64,000 nucleotides of DNA from assembly GCA_026415615.1 (NCBI GenBank), contig JAOAGT010000002.1, forward strand, positions 1 through 64,000, written 5' to 3'. This stretch comes from Thermoleophilia bacterium (GTDB lineage Bacteria; Actinomycetota; Thermoleophilia; RBG-16-64-13). A program made the translations under genes and the position numbers. How positions within the stretch are numbered: position 1 is the stretch's first letter; every line of letters begins with the position of its first letter. The notes beneath the pieces were generated by a model, which searched no databases, was not told the DNA's origin, and was given only the letters and a program-made list of their open reading frames with translations. Positions 23,794 through 32,741 of the stretch are shown piece by piece.

Positions 23794-24634
23794 GTACGTA
23801 ACCATTCGTGTACCGCGGCGGGAGCCGCCACCGCCTCCCCGGGAAGAAGGGGAACGGTGTAAGAACTGTACCGCTCTCTTGGCAGAGGGCGAGCTGGTGC
23901 GGTCATTAAGGGTGTGCCCCTACTGCGGGTATCACTACCCAATGCCCGCTCACGAGCGCATTACCAGCCTAGCCGACGAGGGCACGGTTTCTCTGATTGC
24001 AGATGAGGTGCGTCCGGTTGACGCGCTTGAGTTTTTTGACACGAAAGCCTATCCAGACCGTTTGGCGGAGGCGGTAGCAGCTACAGGACTGAGCGAAGCA
24101 TTTGTAGCGGCTTTATGTGCAGTGGATACACACCCTGTAGCTTTGGGGGTGCTGGATTTCCGCTTTCTCGGCGGCTCGATGGGGTCGGTAGTAGGCGAGC
24201 GTTTTTACCGTCTGGCCAGGGCGGCAGTTGAGCAGCGTCGGGCTATGGTGGTGGTGGCCTCCTCGGGCGGTGCTCGCATGCAGGAAGGGGTGCTATCCCT
24301 GATGCAGATGGCCAAGACGGTGGTGGCCGTACAGATGGTCGGGCAAGCTCGTCTTCCTTACATCACCGTTCTCACGCATCCAACTACTGGCGGCGTGTTT
24401 GCGAGTTTCGCCACGGTGGCTGATGTCATCATGGCTGAACCAGGGGCTGTGATGAGTTTTGCAGGCCCGCGGGTGATCGAGCAGACAACCCGAGAGAAAC
24501 TGCCTCCCGGGTTTGGCTCTTCGGAGTCGCAATTGGTGCACGGTCAAGTGGATATGGTAGTCGATAGAAGGCAACTCCGAGACAGGCTGGCCCAGTGTCT
24601 TTACTTCCTGGGGGAAGGTGGACGACGTGGCTGA
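23786..24634 (+). CDS. accD: Acetyl-CoA carboxylase carboxyltransferase, beta subunit
   Basis: 282 aa. The N-terminal zinc ribbon CKNC...CPYCGYHY is followed by the crotonase-fold carboxyltransferase core ([61 protein letters not shown]). With AccA it transfers carboxyl from biotin to acetyl-CoA to form malonyl-CoA. ATG 23786 overlaps the fabF end; an AGGTGGA SD precedes it. accA overlaps its 3' end by up to 17 bp. The biotin carrier and carboxylase (accB, accC) are not in the window. Confidence 0.95.
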   Translation: MAKYVTIRVPRREPPPPPREEGERCKNCTALLAEGELVRSLRVCPYCGYHYPMPAHERITSLADEGTVSLIADEVRPVDALEFFDTKAYPDRLAEAVAATGLSEAFVAALCAVDTHPVALGVLDFRFLGGSMGSVVGERFYRLARAAVEQRRAMVVVASSGGARMQEGVLSLMQMAKTVVAVQMVGQARLPYITVLTHPTTGGVFASFATVADVIMAEPGAVMSFAGPRVIEQTTREKLPPGFGSSESQLVHGQVDMVVDRRQLRDRLAQCLYFLGEGGRRG

Positions 24635-25478
24635 AAGACTCTCTCCCGACGAGGCTTGGAAGATTGTACAGTTGGCCCGTCATCAGGACAGGCCGCAGAC
24701 CTTGGATTACGTTAGCGAGCTGTTGCCGGACTTCCTCGAGCTTGCGGGCGACCGTCTGCATGCGGATGACAAGGCCATCGTGGGAGGGCTTGGTACCTTG
24801 GGTAGCCGGCGCATCATGCTGATCGGCCACCAAAAGGGACGCACTCTCAAAGAGCGACAGGAGCGCACTTTTGGGATGGCGCGGCCGGAGGGCTACCGCA
24901 AGGGCATGCGCCTCGCACGTCTCGCGGAAAAATTTGGCCTCCCCGTAGTGACGCTCGTGGATACTCCAGGGGCATATCCCGGCAAGGATGCGGAGGAGGG
25001 TGGACAAGCTAGCGCGATCGCTAGAAGCATTGAGACCTTTGCAACTCTCCTGAGCCCCACAGTGGCGGTTATCATCGGAGAGGGCGGATCAGGAGGAGCG
25101 CTAGCTCTGGCGGTGGCCGACAAGGTTTTTATGCTGGAAAACTCGATCTATTCGGTGATTTCCCCGGAAGGCTGTGCGGCGCTTCTTTGGAGAGACTCGG
25201 CCGAAGCGCCCCGTGCCGCAGCCACGCTGCGTCTATTTGCTCATGATCTCCTGGAGCTGGGCGTCATTGACAAGGTCATACCAGAACCAGAAGGAGGAGC
25301 TCACACGGATCCCAAAGCGGCGGCGCAGCGATTGAAGCAAGAAATAGAGCTGGCGCTTGACGAGTTGACCACGCTTTCTCCCGAAGAGCGCTTGCGACTA
25401 AGGCACGAAAAGTATCTCAAGATGGGTCGGTACGCGCTGGCTCAGGAAGAACCCCAGCCCAGAGCTGACTCAAGATAG
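24618..25478 (+). CDS. accA: Acetyl-CoA carboxylase carboxyltransferase, alpha subunit
   Basis: About 286 aa. The AccA core is clear: LAGDRLHADDKAIVGGLG, HQKGRTLKERQERTFGMARPEGYRKG, VTLVDTPGAYPGKDAEEGGQ, IIGEGGSGGALALAVAD and SVISPEGCAALLWRD. It is the partner of AccD in malonyl-CoA formation and the last gene of the operon. GTG 24618 overlaps accD by 17 bp; GTG 24627, with AAGG 8 nt upstream, is an equally good start. Its last 37 bp overlap the end of the convergent HNH gene. Confidence 0.95.
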   Translation: MDDVAERLSPDEAWKIVQLARHQDRPQTLDYVSELLPDFLELAGDRLHADDKAIVGGLGTLGSRRIMLIGHQKGRTLKERQERTFGMARPEGYRKGMRLARLAEKFGLPVVTLVDTPGAYPGKDAEEGGQASAIARSIETFATLLSPTVAVIIGEGGSGGALALAVADKVFMLENSIYSVISPEGCAALLWRDSAEAPRAAATLRLFAHDLLELGVIDKVIPEPEGGAHTDPKAAAQRLKQEIELALDELTTLSPEERLRLRHEKYLKMGRYALAQEEPQPRADSR

Positions 25479-25963
25479 GGCCGCCACGCATCGGGAATCA
25501 CCCGCTGCGAGGCCAGCACAAAATCACCTGGCAGCGGAGGCCGGGGTTTACGCGAAGGCCACATGCCCACCTCGGATGGCAGACAGGCTCCCTTCCGTAC
25601 GTTGCAGACCGCGCACGAGGTAATCACGTTTTCCCAAGAAGTTGTTCCCCCGCGGCTACGCGGGATAATGTGGTCAATCGTAAGGTGCTGGGTACTCCCG
25701 CAATACTGGCACCGAAACCCATCCCGGGCGAGGATAGCTCGGCGGGACAGGCGGCGTCCGTCGGGCCGGGGTATGCGCACGAAATGATTCAGGCGAATGA
25801 CTAGCGGCACCGTGACAGCGTTCTTTTCGGAGTGCAGGACAGCGTCAGCGCTTTCAAGGGTTTCTGCTTTACCCTTGAGAAGCAAAACCACTGCCCGCCG
25901 CACCGAGCAGACGTTTACCGGCTCGTACGTAGAGTTAAGGACCAGTACTTGTCGCAGCCCCAT
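25442..25963 (-). CDS. HNH endonuclease
   Basis: 173 aa with a complete HNH/zinc module: RCQYCG (C-x2-C), LTIDHIIPRSRGG (the HNH Asp-His), SWENVITSCAVCNVRKG (Asn and C-x2-C). The N-terminus VLVLNSTYEPVNVCSVRRAVVLLLKGKAE is typical of the widespread stand-alone HNH family found near housekeeping genes. The in vivo role is unknown; DNA repair or restriction-like functions are possible. It overlaps the accA end by 37 bp on the other strand and is divergent from rarA. Confidence 0.9.
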   Translation of the reverse strand: MGLRQVLVLNSTYEPVNVCSVRRAVVLLLKGKAETLESADAVLHSEKNAVTVPLVIRLNHFVRIPRPDGRRLSRRAILARDGFRCQYCGSTQHLTIDHIIPRSRGGTTSWENVITSCAVCNVRKGACLPSEVGMWPSRKPRPPLPGDFVLASQRVIPDAWRPYLESALGWGSS

Positions 25964-26030
25964 CGTCGTGTTGGCGTCGTCTTACTTGTCTTGCATTTTA
26001 GCCAACACGTTGAGTAGGTGTCAGTGCTGC

Positions 26031-26042
26031 TAGAATCCGAAT
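26031..26042 (+). promoter_or_regulatory. -10 box directly before rarA (leaderless)
   Basis: TAGAAT (26031-26036), 6 bases, then the rarA ATG; no SD. Possible -35 GTTGAG at 16 bp or TTGAGT at 15 bp. Confidence 0.45.
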
Positions 26043-27401
26043 ATGAGGCACGAAGACTTGTTTAGCGCCAGGCTAGAGGCTGATCTTGCCGCGACTGCCC
26101 CTCTTCCAGCGCGGATGCGACCCAAAACGCTAGATGAGGTTGTCGGCCAGCAGCACTTGCTTGGGCCAGGTGCGCCACTACGTGTGGCTGTGGAGACAGG
26201 CACACTGGGCTCGATGCTGTTCTACGGACCTCCTGGAACAGGGAAGACTACCGTCGCTCGTCTTCTTGCCGCGGCTACGGGGTCCGTGTTTGAGGAGCTC
26301 TCCGCAGTGGACTCTGGGGTAGCTGAAGTCAGGGCAGTCATCGAGCGCGCTCGTGACCGTCGTGCGCAAACAGGCCGCCGCACCATACTTTTTATCGACG
26401 AGATTCACCGTTTTTCAAAGGCGCAGCAAGATGCCCTTCTCCACGCAGTAGAAGACGGAATCGTTACCTTAATAGGTGCCTCCACTGAAAACCCATATAT
26501 CGAAGTCATCCCTGCTCTTATCTCGCGGTGCGAGTTGTTTTGCTTTCATCCTCTCTCGCGCGAAGACTTGCGGGTCATTTTGGAGAGGGCACTCGCGGTT
26601 CTAAAAGAGCAGAGCGATGCCGACGGCTTGGCATTACCTGTGTTGGAAGAAGAAGTGGTTGATCTCATAGCAGACGCTGGTCTTGGAGATGCGAGAAGAG
26701 CCCTATCGCTTCTCGAACGAGCGATCATTCTGGCTCGAGCTAAACGACTCTCCAAAGTGGACAAGGTCACGGTCGAGGAGGCTGCGCAACGCAAGATAGT
26801 TGTCTACGACAAGAAGGGTGATGCACACTACGATGTGATTTCTGCCTTCATCAAGAGTATGAGGGGCTCAGATCCTGACGCAGCTCTCTACTACCTTGCC
26901 GTGATGCTTTTGGGTGGGGAGGATCCTAGGTTCATCGCCCGTCGCATGGTGATCTTTGCCTCGGAGGACATTGGAAACGCTGATCCTAGAGCTCTGGAGA
27001 TTGCTGTAGCTGCAGCCCATGCTGTGGAGTTGGTTGGGTTGCCGGAATGTCGAATCAACCTAGCACAGGCAGCGACTTACTTATCCTGCGCGCCAAAATC
27101 CAATGCTTCTTACCTGGGAATTGAAGAAGCAATGACGGAGGTGACGGAGCACGGCGCTCAAGCGCCGCCGGTGTTTCTTCGGAGTACTGGCTACCGGGGT
27201 GCTGAGAAACTTGGTCACGGTGTAGGATATCAGTACCCGCATGACTACGGAGGATATACGGGGCAGCGTTATCTACCCGAGGCTCTCTGGGGGCGAGAGT
27301 TTTATCGTCCCACTTCGCAGGGCGAAGAGGCGCGCATTCGCGAATTTCTGGCGAAGGTGCGAAAACTCAGGCAAGAGGCTCCAGATGCCGATACCACATA
27401 G
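26043..27401 (+). CDS. rarA: Replication-associated recombination protein A
   Basis: A 452-aa AAA+ ATPase of the RarA/MgsA/WRNIP1 family. [21 protein letters not shown], Walker [17 protein letters not shown] (Lys ~69), Walker [17 protein letters not shown], sensor 1 [11 protein letters not shown], and the C-terminal tetramerisation region ([28 protein letters not shown]). It acts at stalled replication forks with single-strand binding protein. Translation from ATG 26043 is probably leaderless. The gene for a membrane/coiled protein follows after ~50 bp. Confidence 0.95.
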   Translation: MRHEDLFSARLEADLAATAPLPARMRPKTLDEVVGQQHLLGPGAPLRVAVETGTLGSMLFYGPPGTGKTTVARLLAAATGSVFEELSAVDSGVAEVRAVIERARDRRAQTGRRTILFIDEIHRFSKAQQDALLHAVEDGIVTLIGASTENPYIEVIPALISRCELFCFHPLSREDLRVILERALAVLKEQSDADGLALPVLEEEVVDLIADAGLGDARRALSLLERAIILARAKRLSKVDKVTVEEAAQRKIVVYDKKGDAHYDVISAFIKSMRGSDPDAALYYLAVMLLGGEDPRFIARRMVIFASEDIGNADPRALEIAVAAAHAVELVGLPECRINLAQAATYLSCAPKSNASYLGIEEAMTEVTEHGAQAPPVFLRSTGYRGAEKLGHGVGYQYPHDYGGYTGQRYLPEALWGREFYRPTSQGEEARIREFLAKVRKLRQEAPDADTT

Positions 27402-27449
27402 AGCGAGAGAGATAACTACCTGTCCACAGGTATTGGGAGGGCGGTGACT

Positions 27450-28217
27450 ATGAAGGGCATAGCGAAGTTTGTTTTAGGGGGCCTGGTAGGGGCTGCCTTA
27501 GGCTATCTAGCCTCGCAGAGGCGTTTGCGTCTACAAACTGCTTCTGCTCCCAGCCCCATGCCGCAAGCTCCCAGTGCTCCGGCTGAGAAGGTATATGAAG
27601 AGGCGGTACAGCCCGACGCCGGGGTTGCCGTGGAAGCCACAGCCGAGTTGGTTGCTGAGCCAGCGGTTTCAATTTCCGAGGAATCAATAGCCTCTCAGGA
27701 GGTTCGCGTGGGGGAGCCGCTGGTGGAGGAGATTCTTGCAGCTGAGCCTGGTGCGGAGGAGATTCTTGCGGCTGAGCCTGTTGCCGAGGAGGCTCTTGCG
27801 GCTGAACCCGCCGCGGAGGACGTGGCCGCGGCTGAGCCAGCTCCGGAGACGCGTGTCACCCCTCTTGACGAGCTCAAGGCCCGGATCGAAGAAACAAGAA
27901 GGAGGATTCGGGAGGAGCTGGAGCAGCCGTTTTTCATTGCCGGCTTGAGCGAAAGACAGGCGCCGGCGGGAGAACCTGAAACAGGCGAAGTTTCCAAGGC
28001 CTCCGACAGACTGACGGACTATGAGTCCGTGAAAAGGCGCATTGAGGCGGCTAGGGTTAGACTCAAGGCCAAGGCGTTTGACGCCATGGTGACAGGGGAA
28101 ACTCCCCTTCTAGCCAGGGATGACGGCGCAATTCGCGACAGAACCTCCCCCAAAGTCGCGGTGGATGCAGAAGTTGAGGCCACTATCGAGAACGCTCTTA
28201 AGCAAGAGGAAAGTTAG
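27450..28217 (+). CDS. Membrane-anchored acidic protein with 10-aa repeats
   Basis: 255 aa, not recognised. The N-terminus MKGIAKFVLGGLVGAALGYLAS is a single glycine-rich transmembrane segment like those of YtxH-type proteins. Residues ~30-135 are Ala/Glu/Pro-rich, with four tandem units of the form EEILAAEPxA. The C-terminal half has two charged helices (TPLDELKARIEETRRRIREELEQP; YESVKRRIEAARVRLKAKAFD), probably coiled coil. ATG 27450 has GGGAGG 9 nt upstream; GTG 27444 is less likely. It may tether something to the membrane. Its stop abuts the end of the convergent YhaM-like gene (28217/28218). Confidence 0.7.
   Translation: MKGIAKFVLGGLVGAALGYLASQRRLRLQTASAPSPMPQAPSAPAEKVYEEAVQPDAGVAVEATAELVAEPAVSISEESIASQEVRVGEPLVEEILAAEPGAEEILAAEPVAEEALAAEPAAEDVAAAEPAPETRVTPLDELKARIEETRRRIREELEQPFFIAGLSERQAPAGEPETGEVSKASDRLTDYESVKRRIEAARVRLKAKAFDAMVTGETPLLARDDGAIRDRTSPKVAVDAEVEATIENALKQEES
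27725..27844. repeat. Four 30-bp tandem repeats
   Basis: Units at 27725-27754, 27755-27784, 27785-27814 and 27815-27844 encode ten-residue Glu/Ala/Pro repeats. Units 1 and 2 are nearly identical; 3 and 4 are degraded, which suggests recent duplication at the 5' end. Confidence 0.8.
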
Positions 28218-29279
28218 CTAGCGCGGAAGGTCTGCCTCGTCTTCCGTGGGGGGAAGAAAATCCTCTTCCTGCGTGTTTGCTCGGGGTATGTGAAGCGGCC
28301 GTCGGAAAAGGTTGCGCACGTCAGTCCAGCCTACGTTCCGTGAGCCTTCCACAATTTCCAAGAAGCCTTTTACCTTTGCATCCAGGTTGTCCACGTGGTG
28401 CAGAATCAATGCTTCGAGGGTTTGCGGCTGTTTTGGCGAGCCCCATTCAAGTTCTCCGTGGTGGCTCACTATGCAGTGCAAAAGTTGATGAAGCTTTGGC
28501 TGTGGAAACCCAGGGACAAGTTTTGCCTTTTCCGAAACCAGCGTGACCCCTTGGATCACATGGCCCAAGAAGCGCCCGGCATCCGTGTAGTCAAAAGCGG
28601 TTTCGTATGAAAGTTCTTCTACCTTGCCTATATCGTGGAGCAAAGCGCCGGTCAGCAAAAGGTCGTGGTCTACCCGAGCGTACTGCTGGCCCACAAACTC
28701 GCATAGAGCTGCGACACTCACCGTGTGTTCTAAGAGCCCGCCCAAATACGCATGGTGGAACTCCTTGGCTGCTGGCGCGCGACAAAACGCCTCAAAGAAG
28801 CTCCTGTCGCCAAAGATCTTGTTTAGAAGGCTGTTGTAGTGCCGGTCGTACACCGAATCAATGTGAAACCGCAAGAAACCTTTGAGCTCCTCAATGTCAC
28901 GATAAGTTGAGGGCAGAAAATCCTCAGGCTGGGCAATACCCTCGGGCGCAGGAGCTATTCTGGTAGCCACCAGCTGGCGCTTGCCCTGATACTCAGTGAC
29001 CTGGGCTGACGTACTTACCAGCTCACCCACCTGAATATCGCCCTCGACTGCCTCGACTTCCCAAATTGTGCACTCTATTGCGCCGGTGCGGTCACTAAGT
29101 TTGAGGCGGTAGTAGGGCTTGCCTGTCTTGGTGAGGCGAACCTCTTTTGCCGACAGTAAGTAGACGCCCTCGACTTGCATGCCGGGCGCCAAGTCTCTTA
29201 CGGCTATCCGGGCAGAGCAATTTCTTTCCTCTGGATCTGGAACAAAAGCCGCGTCAAGATCAAGCTGGTGGTTCTCCAC
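28218..29279 (-). CDS. YhaM-type 3'-5' exoribonuclease (OB fold plus HD domain)
   Basis: 353 aa. Residues ~25-115 form an OB-type nucleic-acid-binding domain (YRLKLSDRTGAIECTIWEV). Residues ~165-310 form an HD domain (FHHAYLGGLLEHTVSVAALCEFV and GALLHDIGKVEELSYE with the metal-binding His-Asp, then VSHHGELEWGSPKQPQTLEALILHHVDNLDAK). This combination is that of YhaM/CBF1 exoribonucleases. GTG 29279 has AGGA five bases upstream. It may trim RNA in a Mn2+-dependent manner; this is family knowledge, not shown here. Confidence 0.88.
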   Translation of the reverse strand: MENHQLDLDAAFVPDPEERNCSARIAVRDLAPGMQVEGVYLLSAKEVRLTKTGKPYYRLKLSDRTGAIECTIWEVEAVEGDIQVGELVSTSAQVTEYQGKRQLVATRIAPAPEGIAQPEDFLPSTYRDIEELKGFLRFHIDSVYDRHYNSLLNKIFGDRSFFEAFCRAPAAKEFHHAYLGGLLEHTVSVAALCEFVGQQYARVDHDLLLTGALLHDIGKVEELSYETAFDYTDAGRFLGHVIQGVTLVSEKAKLVPGFPQPKLHQLLHCIVSHHGELEWGSPKQPQTLEALILHHVDNLDAKVKGFLEIVEGSRNVGWTDVRNLFRRPLHIPRANTQEEDFLPPTEDEADLPR

Positions 29280-29354
29280 TTCTTCCTCGTTGTCTAATCA
29301 ATGGCAGGGTTGCTTGCTGTTTCATTGTATCGCGCCCGACAGACGAGACGACGC

Positions 29355-31022
29355 CTAGTGGGGGAGGAAGGGGATCCTGGCGATACCCTTGCGCCTGGAT
29401 TTGTAGAAGAAAAACGCCGGGATAACTGCAACCGCAATGATAATGGCCGCTATCAAGAAGAATTCGCCGAAGACGGTATGGGCGGCCTCCCTCGTCGCTG
29501 CGGCAGCTGCTTCTTTCATCGCTTGCCACTCTGCATCGCTTATGTCCGGAGGCCGCACGATGGGGGTGCTGATGTTTGCTGCTAGATTGTTGAAGCGTCG
29601 TACTCCCCATGCGCTAAGCGAGGAAAGCCCTATCACCATACCGACCATGCGCGATACGGTTACCAGTGCAGACCCCGTTGCCAGCCATTCTGCGCCGGCG
29701 GATAAGGTGACGCTTGCACCAATAGGGGCAATGACTAGGCCAAAGCCTAGTCCGCTTATAATCAGATCTCGTGTCATAACCCATCCGCTAGGATCTAGAG
29801 GCCACCGGCTGACAAGCAGGTACCCCCCTGCGGTAATCAGAAAGCCCAGGACTGCAGTAATGCGATAGCCAGCCAAGTCTGCTAGCCATCCTCCGATGAC
29901 CGCTCCCACGGGGATCATCAAGGTGAGGCGGATGAGAAGTAGGCCGCCTTCGATCTCTGTCATTCCAAACAACGTGTAAGCATAAAGCGGGATTTCCACC
30001 ATCCCGATGATCAAGGCCGCTCCCAAGAGCAGGTGTGCCAGATTTGCCGCAGCAAAGGCTGGACGACGGAAGAGATCAAGACGCACTAGCGGGTTTGCCC
30101 GGCCACGCTCGTAAAGCACAAACAGGACAAACGCCACGACAGCGGCTATGACCCAGGGCCAGCGGATCGGGACAGCGGTGGTGGCTGTGGAGCTGTCAAT
30201 AGTTTGGGTCCCTGTTCCTAGTCCAAGTGTGATCCCTGCCAGGGAGAGGGCCATCAGACATGCGCCGATGTAGTCAACTCGCCCTTTCTGCCACCACCTT
30301 AGCCGCGGCTGGCGTTCTCGGGGGGTTTCCGTGTTTGGTTGCAGCGGCGCCAATCGATCGCCTGGAGCGCCGCCAGACGAAAGCTCAGGCGTGGATGGCT
30401 CACTATGGTAGCTAAGCCCTGGCCGGAGCAGGCGCCAGCAGATTGGCATAAGGATCGCGCAAAGGGGCACGTTAACCAGGAAAATAAGGCGCCAGCTCCA
30501 AAGCGAAGCCAGGCCAGCTCCGTAGATGGGGCCCAGTACACCTCCTGCCTCGGCAGCTCCCCCGATTATGCCCAGCACGAGCCCGCGCCGCCTGACCGGG
30601 AACATGTCGGCTGCAGCCGCCATGGCAATGGGCACCAAGGCGCCTCCTCCAGCGGCTTGAATCACTCGCGCCGCGACGAATAGGTCAAGTTGCCGCAAAA
30701 AGACGCACAAAGCGCTTCCCAAGGCAAACAGTAAAAGGGCCACCTGGGCCATTGAGCGGCGTCCCACCACGTCGGCGAGGCGGCCAAAAAGCGGCATGGC
30801 AACTGTGTACCCCAAGAGGTAGCCGGTTATGATCCATCCAGCATCATTGAGATGAGCCAGGTCGATGTACAACGACCGCATGATGGAGGGCATAACCGTA
30901 AGCACCATGGTCTGGTCAAGGGCTGCTACAAAAACAGCCACGCAAAGCGCAGCCATGGCGAGAATGGCAGAACGCGAGGATCTCTCCTGAACCTCGTTGT
31001 GCGCAGTGTGTGACAACAACAC
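29355..31022 (-). CDS. DHA2-family MFS exporter (Rv1410c/P55-like position)
   Basis: 555-aa, 14-helix major facilitator of the EmrB/QacA branch: ALDQTMVLTVMPSIMRSL (motif D1-like), GRLADVVGRRS (motif A), GPIYGAGLASLWSWRLIFLVNVP (motif C region). A ~50-residue polar loop after helix 6 (~215-255) is Pro/Ser-rich. GTG 31022 shares one base with the stop (TAG) of the LprG-like gene, a strong sign of coupling. In mycobacteria the same pair exports triacylglycerides; here the cargo is inferred only. The C-terminus is basic. Confidence 0.88.
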   Translation of the reverse strand: MLLSHTAHNEVQERSSRSAILAMAALCVAVFVAALDQTMVLTVMPSIMRSLYIDLAHLNDAGWIITGYLLGYTVAMPLFGRLADVVGRRSMAQVALLLFALGSALCVFLRQLDLFVAARVIQAAGGGALVPIAMAAAADMFPVRRRGLVLGIIGGAAEAGGVLGPIYGAGLASLWSWRLIFLVNVPLCAILMPICWRLLRPGLSYHSEPSTPELSSGGAPGDRLAPLQPNTETPRERQPRLRWWQKGRVDYIGACLMALSLAGITLGLGTGTQTIDSSTATTAVPIRWPWVIAAVVAFVLFVLYERGRANPLVRLDLFRRPAFAAANLAHLLLGAALIIGMVEIPLYAYTLFGMTEIEGGLLLIRLTLMIPVGAVIGGWLADLAGYRITAVLGFLITAGGYLLVSRWPLDPSGWVMTRDLIISGLGFGLVIAPIGASVTLSAGAEWLATGSALVTVSRMVGMVIGLSSLSAWGVRRFNNLAANISTPIVRPPDISDAEWQAMKEAAAAATREAAHTVFGEFFLIAAIIIAVAVIPAFFFYKSRRKGIARIPFLPH

Positions 31023-31741
31023 TACTTGGGCGCCTCTATCTCGACGTAGACATCAAGGTTAGAAAGCACGATGCTACGCCATATCTTCTCATGCTCGCGC
31101 GGTGTGGCTGGCCCGTATATCCGGACCTCGTAGACCAAGCTGTCGCTTGCTCCAATCCACAGATCGGTGGGAAAGGGATTTGTGGTCTCAACTGCTCCTG
31201 CTATGGCTTCCACCTCTTGGGCTGCTATCGTGCCCTTAATGTGGTACGTGGTGACGCCGCCCTTCTTCTCCTCTCCCTTGTACGAGGCGTCAGCGATTCG
31301 GTCCAGGATCCTGATTGTCCCCGCGCTTAGACTGAGCGTGCCCACTGGACTTTGGGCAGCTGGAACAGTCTGCCATTTCTTCGAAATCGGGTCCTGGATG
31401 TAATGCGTGTCGCCTAGGGCCACAAAGCCCAAAGATACCGGCACTCCTCCCCATGTGGCATCGACAGTGGCCTTCATGTTGCCTTCGGCGTTTACGTCTC
31501 CGATAATCCGAGCGATGAACAGGCCAGCGCCCGGCTCCACTCCTTCTGGTAGGTGAACTTCGTACTCAAAATGGAAGCCCTTGATCTGCTTCATCTTAGC
31601 CGAGGCGGCAGCGAGGACGGTCTTAGGGTCAACTGCAGCTTTTTCACCGCAGCTGGCCAGTGTGGCCGCCGCCAGGGAAAATGCTAAAGCACACACTGCA
31701 CAAAGGGCGATAATTACTATGGGAATTCTGCGGTGACGCAT
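31022..31741 (-). CDS. lprG: LppX/LprG-family lipoprotein
   Basis: 239 aa with a type II signal peptide, MRHRRIPIVIIALCAVCALAFSLAAATLASC, whose lipobox is LASC with the lipidated Cys31. The mature part has the LppX_LprAFG pattern (KTVLAAASAKMKQIKGFHFEYEV at the N-terminus, ATWGGVPVSLGFVALGDTHYIQDP, and the C-terminal LWIGASDSLVYEVRI). The family has a half-barrel that binds lipids and hands them to a partner exporter. ATG 31741 is chosen over the upstream frame because it starts the signal peptide and lies 6 nt after a -10 box. The DHA2 transporter follows with a 1-bp overlap. Confidence 0.85.
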   Translation of the reverse strand: MRHRRIPIVIIALCAVCALAFSLAAATLASCGEKAAVDPKTVLAAASAKMKQIKGFHFEYEVHLPEGVEPGAGLFIARIIGDVNAEGNMKATVDATWGGVPVSLGFVALGDTHYIQDPISKKWQTVPAAQSPVGTLSLSAGTIRILDRIADASYKGEEKKGGVTTYHIKGTIAAQEVEAIAGAVETTNPFPTDLWIGASDSLVYEVRIYGPATPREHEKIWRSIVLSNLDVYVEIEAPK

Positions 31742-31747
31742 ATAAGC

Positions 31748-31776
31748 ATTATGAATCCTTGAACTGCCGCATACAA
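31748..31776 (-). promoter_or_regulatory. Leaderless promoter of the lprG-like operon
   Basis: On the minus strand TTGTAT (31776-31771), exactly 17 bp, CATAAT (31753-31748), then 6 bases to the ATG at 31741. There is no SD. This is the clearest of three genes here with the same -10/ATG spacing. Confidence 0.6.
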
Positions 31777-31927
31777 GCACAGAAGAAAGGCTGGCTGCAA
31801 GAGAGGCTGGCACAAACCGGACGTTTGGCATTGCTGTTGGTAGAATAAAGACGACGGCTTAGAGAGGCGAAGACCTCGACGGAGTCGAGACAGCCAGATC
31901 TGAGCACAACGACAGCAGAGGATGCAT

Positions 31928-32401
31928 ATGGCACCTGAGAACCGACACGCACAACCCAACTACGCGTCGGGAGAGGACTACATTCTTGAGTTCCGCAGTT
32001 TCCGCTACGGGTTCAACGCTGTTGATTTTGCTCAGCGAGTGGAAGCGGCGGCCGTGGAGCTCGGCCTGGTGGAGCCGGGTGTGCTTATGCCGGATGAGCG
32101 GGCAGACCTGGTGCAGCTGGTGGCCCACGGAAGCATTGAGCGGCCAATAAGTCCGTTGGGCGAGTATCTTCTTGAGCGTGGTGACGAAGTGCTTAGTCTC
32201 CACGGCGAGGACCTTGTGTATTGGCTGCGGGAGCTGGTGTTTCGCGGGGCTTGGCTTGATTTGCGCCTGATGGAAGGCCAGCTGGAAGTGGCCTTCGACG
32301 ACGAGACAGGCAGCTTTGTGTACTATCCGGCGGGACATCGCTCCAGGCGAATCGGTCCTCCGCCGCATCCTTCGTGGCGCGAGGTCGCCTACACCCGTTA
32401 A
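31928..32401 (+). CDS. Uncharacterised 157-aa protein
   Basis: Not recognised. It is a soluble, acidic protein: ASGEDYILEFRSFRYGFNAVDFAQRVEAAAVELGLV, then SPLGEYLLERGDEVLSLHGEDLVYWLRELVFRGAWLDLRL, ending with a basic tail. There is no signal peptide or membrane segment. ATG 31928 has AGAGG 6 nt upstream; ATG 31922 is also possible. It is first of a three-gene plus-strand group with another unknown protein and a DedA membrane protein, divergent from the lprG-like gene. Confidence 0.7.
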   Translation: MAPENRHAQPNYASGEDYILEFRSFRYGFNAVDFAQRVEAAAVELGLVEPGVLMPDERADLVQLVAHGSIERPISPLGEYLLERGDEVLSLHGEDLVYWLRELVFRGAWLDLRLMEGQLEVAFDDETGSFVYYPAGHRSRRIGPPPHPSWREVAYTR

Positions 32402-32408
32402 GCAACTA

Positions 32409-32735
32409 GTGAGCTCCCGCAGTTTGCAGTCACTTCGGTTGGCCTTCAGAAAGGCTTTTGTGCGTTACTTCCTTGCGCTCTCTGATCCCGCCCAGGTATC
32501 CGATCCCTCGGAAGCATTTTCCGCCGCTGCCGCATATGTGGCTGCGCTTCATGAACAGTACGACGAGCAGGAATTTGCCAGGCGTATAGACGAGGAGGTA
32601 CGTGAGCTGGGGGGCCATGTGGAGCAAGATCTTAGGCAGTACTACCGAGCCTTGGGTCTCGATATGTTTGAGCGTACAGAGCTCGAGCAGCGTCTGCGGG
32701 AATGCATTGACTACGCTCTTAACCAGCTAGGCTAG
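32409..32735 (+). CDS. Uncharacterised 108-aa helical protein
   Basis: Not recognised. From GTG 32409 the product begins SSRSLQSLRLAFRKAFVRYFLALSDP and continues as charged amphipathic helices (AAAYVAALHEQYDEQEFARRIDEEV, RQYYRALGLDMFERTELEQRLRECIDYALNQLG). No transmembrane segment. The frame is open upstream to ATG 32316, which would overlap the preceding gene by 86 bp, so the start is uncertain and no good SD is seen. It lies 7 bp after its upstream neighbour and 6 bp before dedA. Confidence 0.6.
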   Translation: MSSRSLQSLRLAFRKAFVRYFLALSDPAQVSDPSEAFSAAAAYVAALHEQYDEQEFARRIDEEVRELGGHVEQDLRQYYRALGLDMFERTELEQRLRECIDYALNQLG

Positions 32736-32741
32736 GCACCC

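Noticed and set aside
24429-25007. Minus-strand 192-codon open frame over accD/accA
   Set aside because: Antisense to two clear genes and without any recognisable domain.
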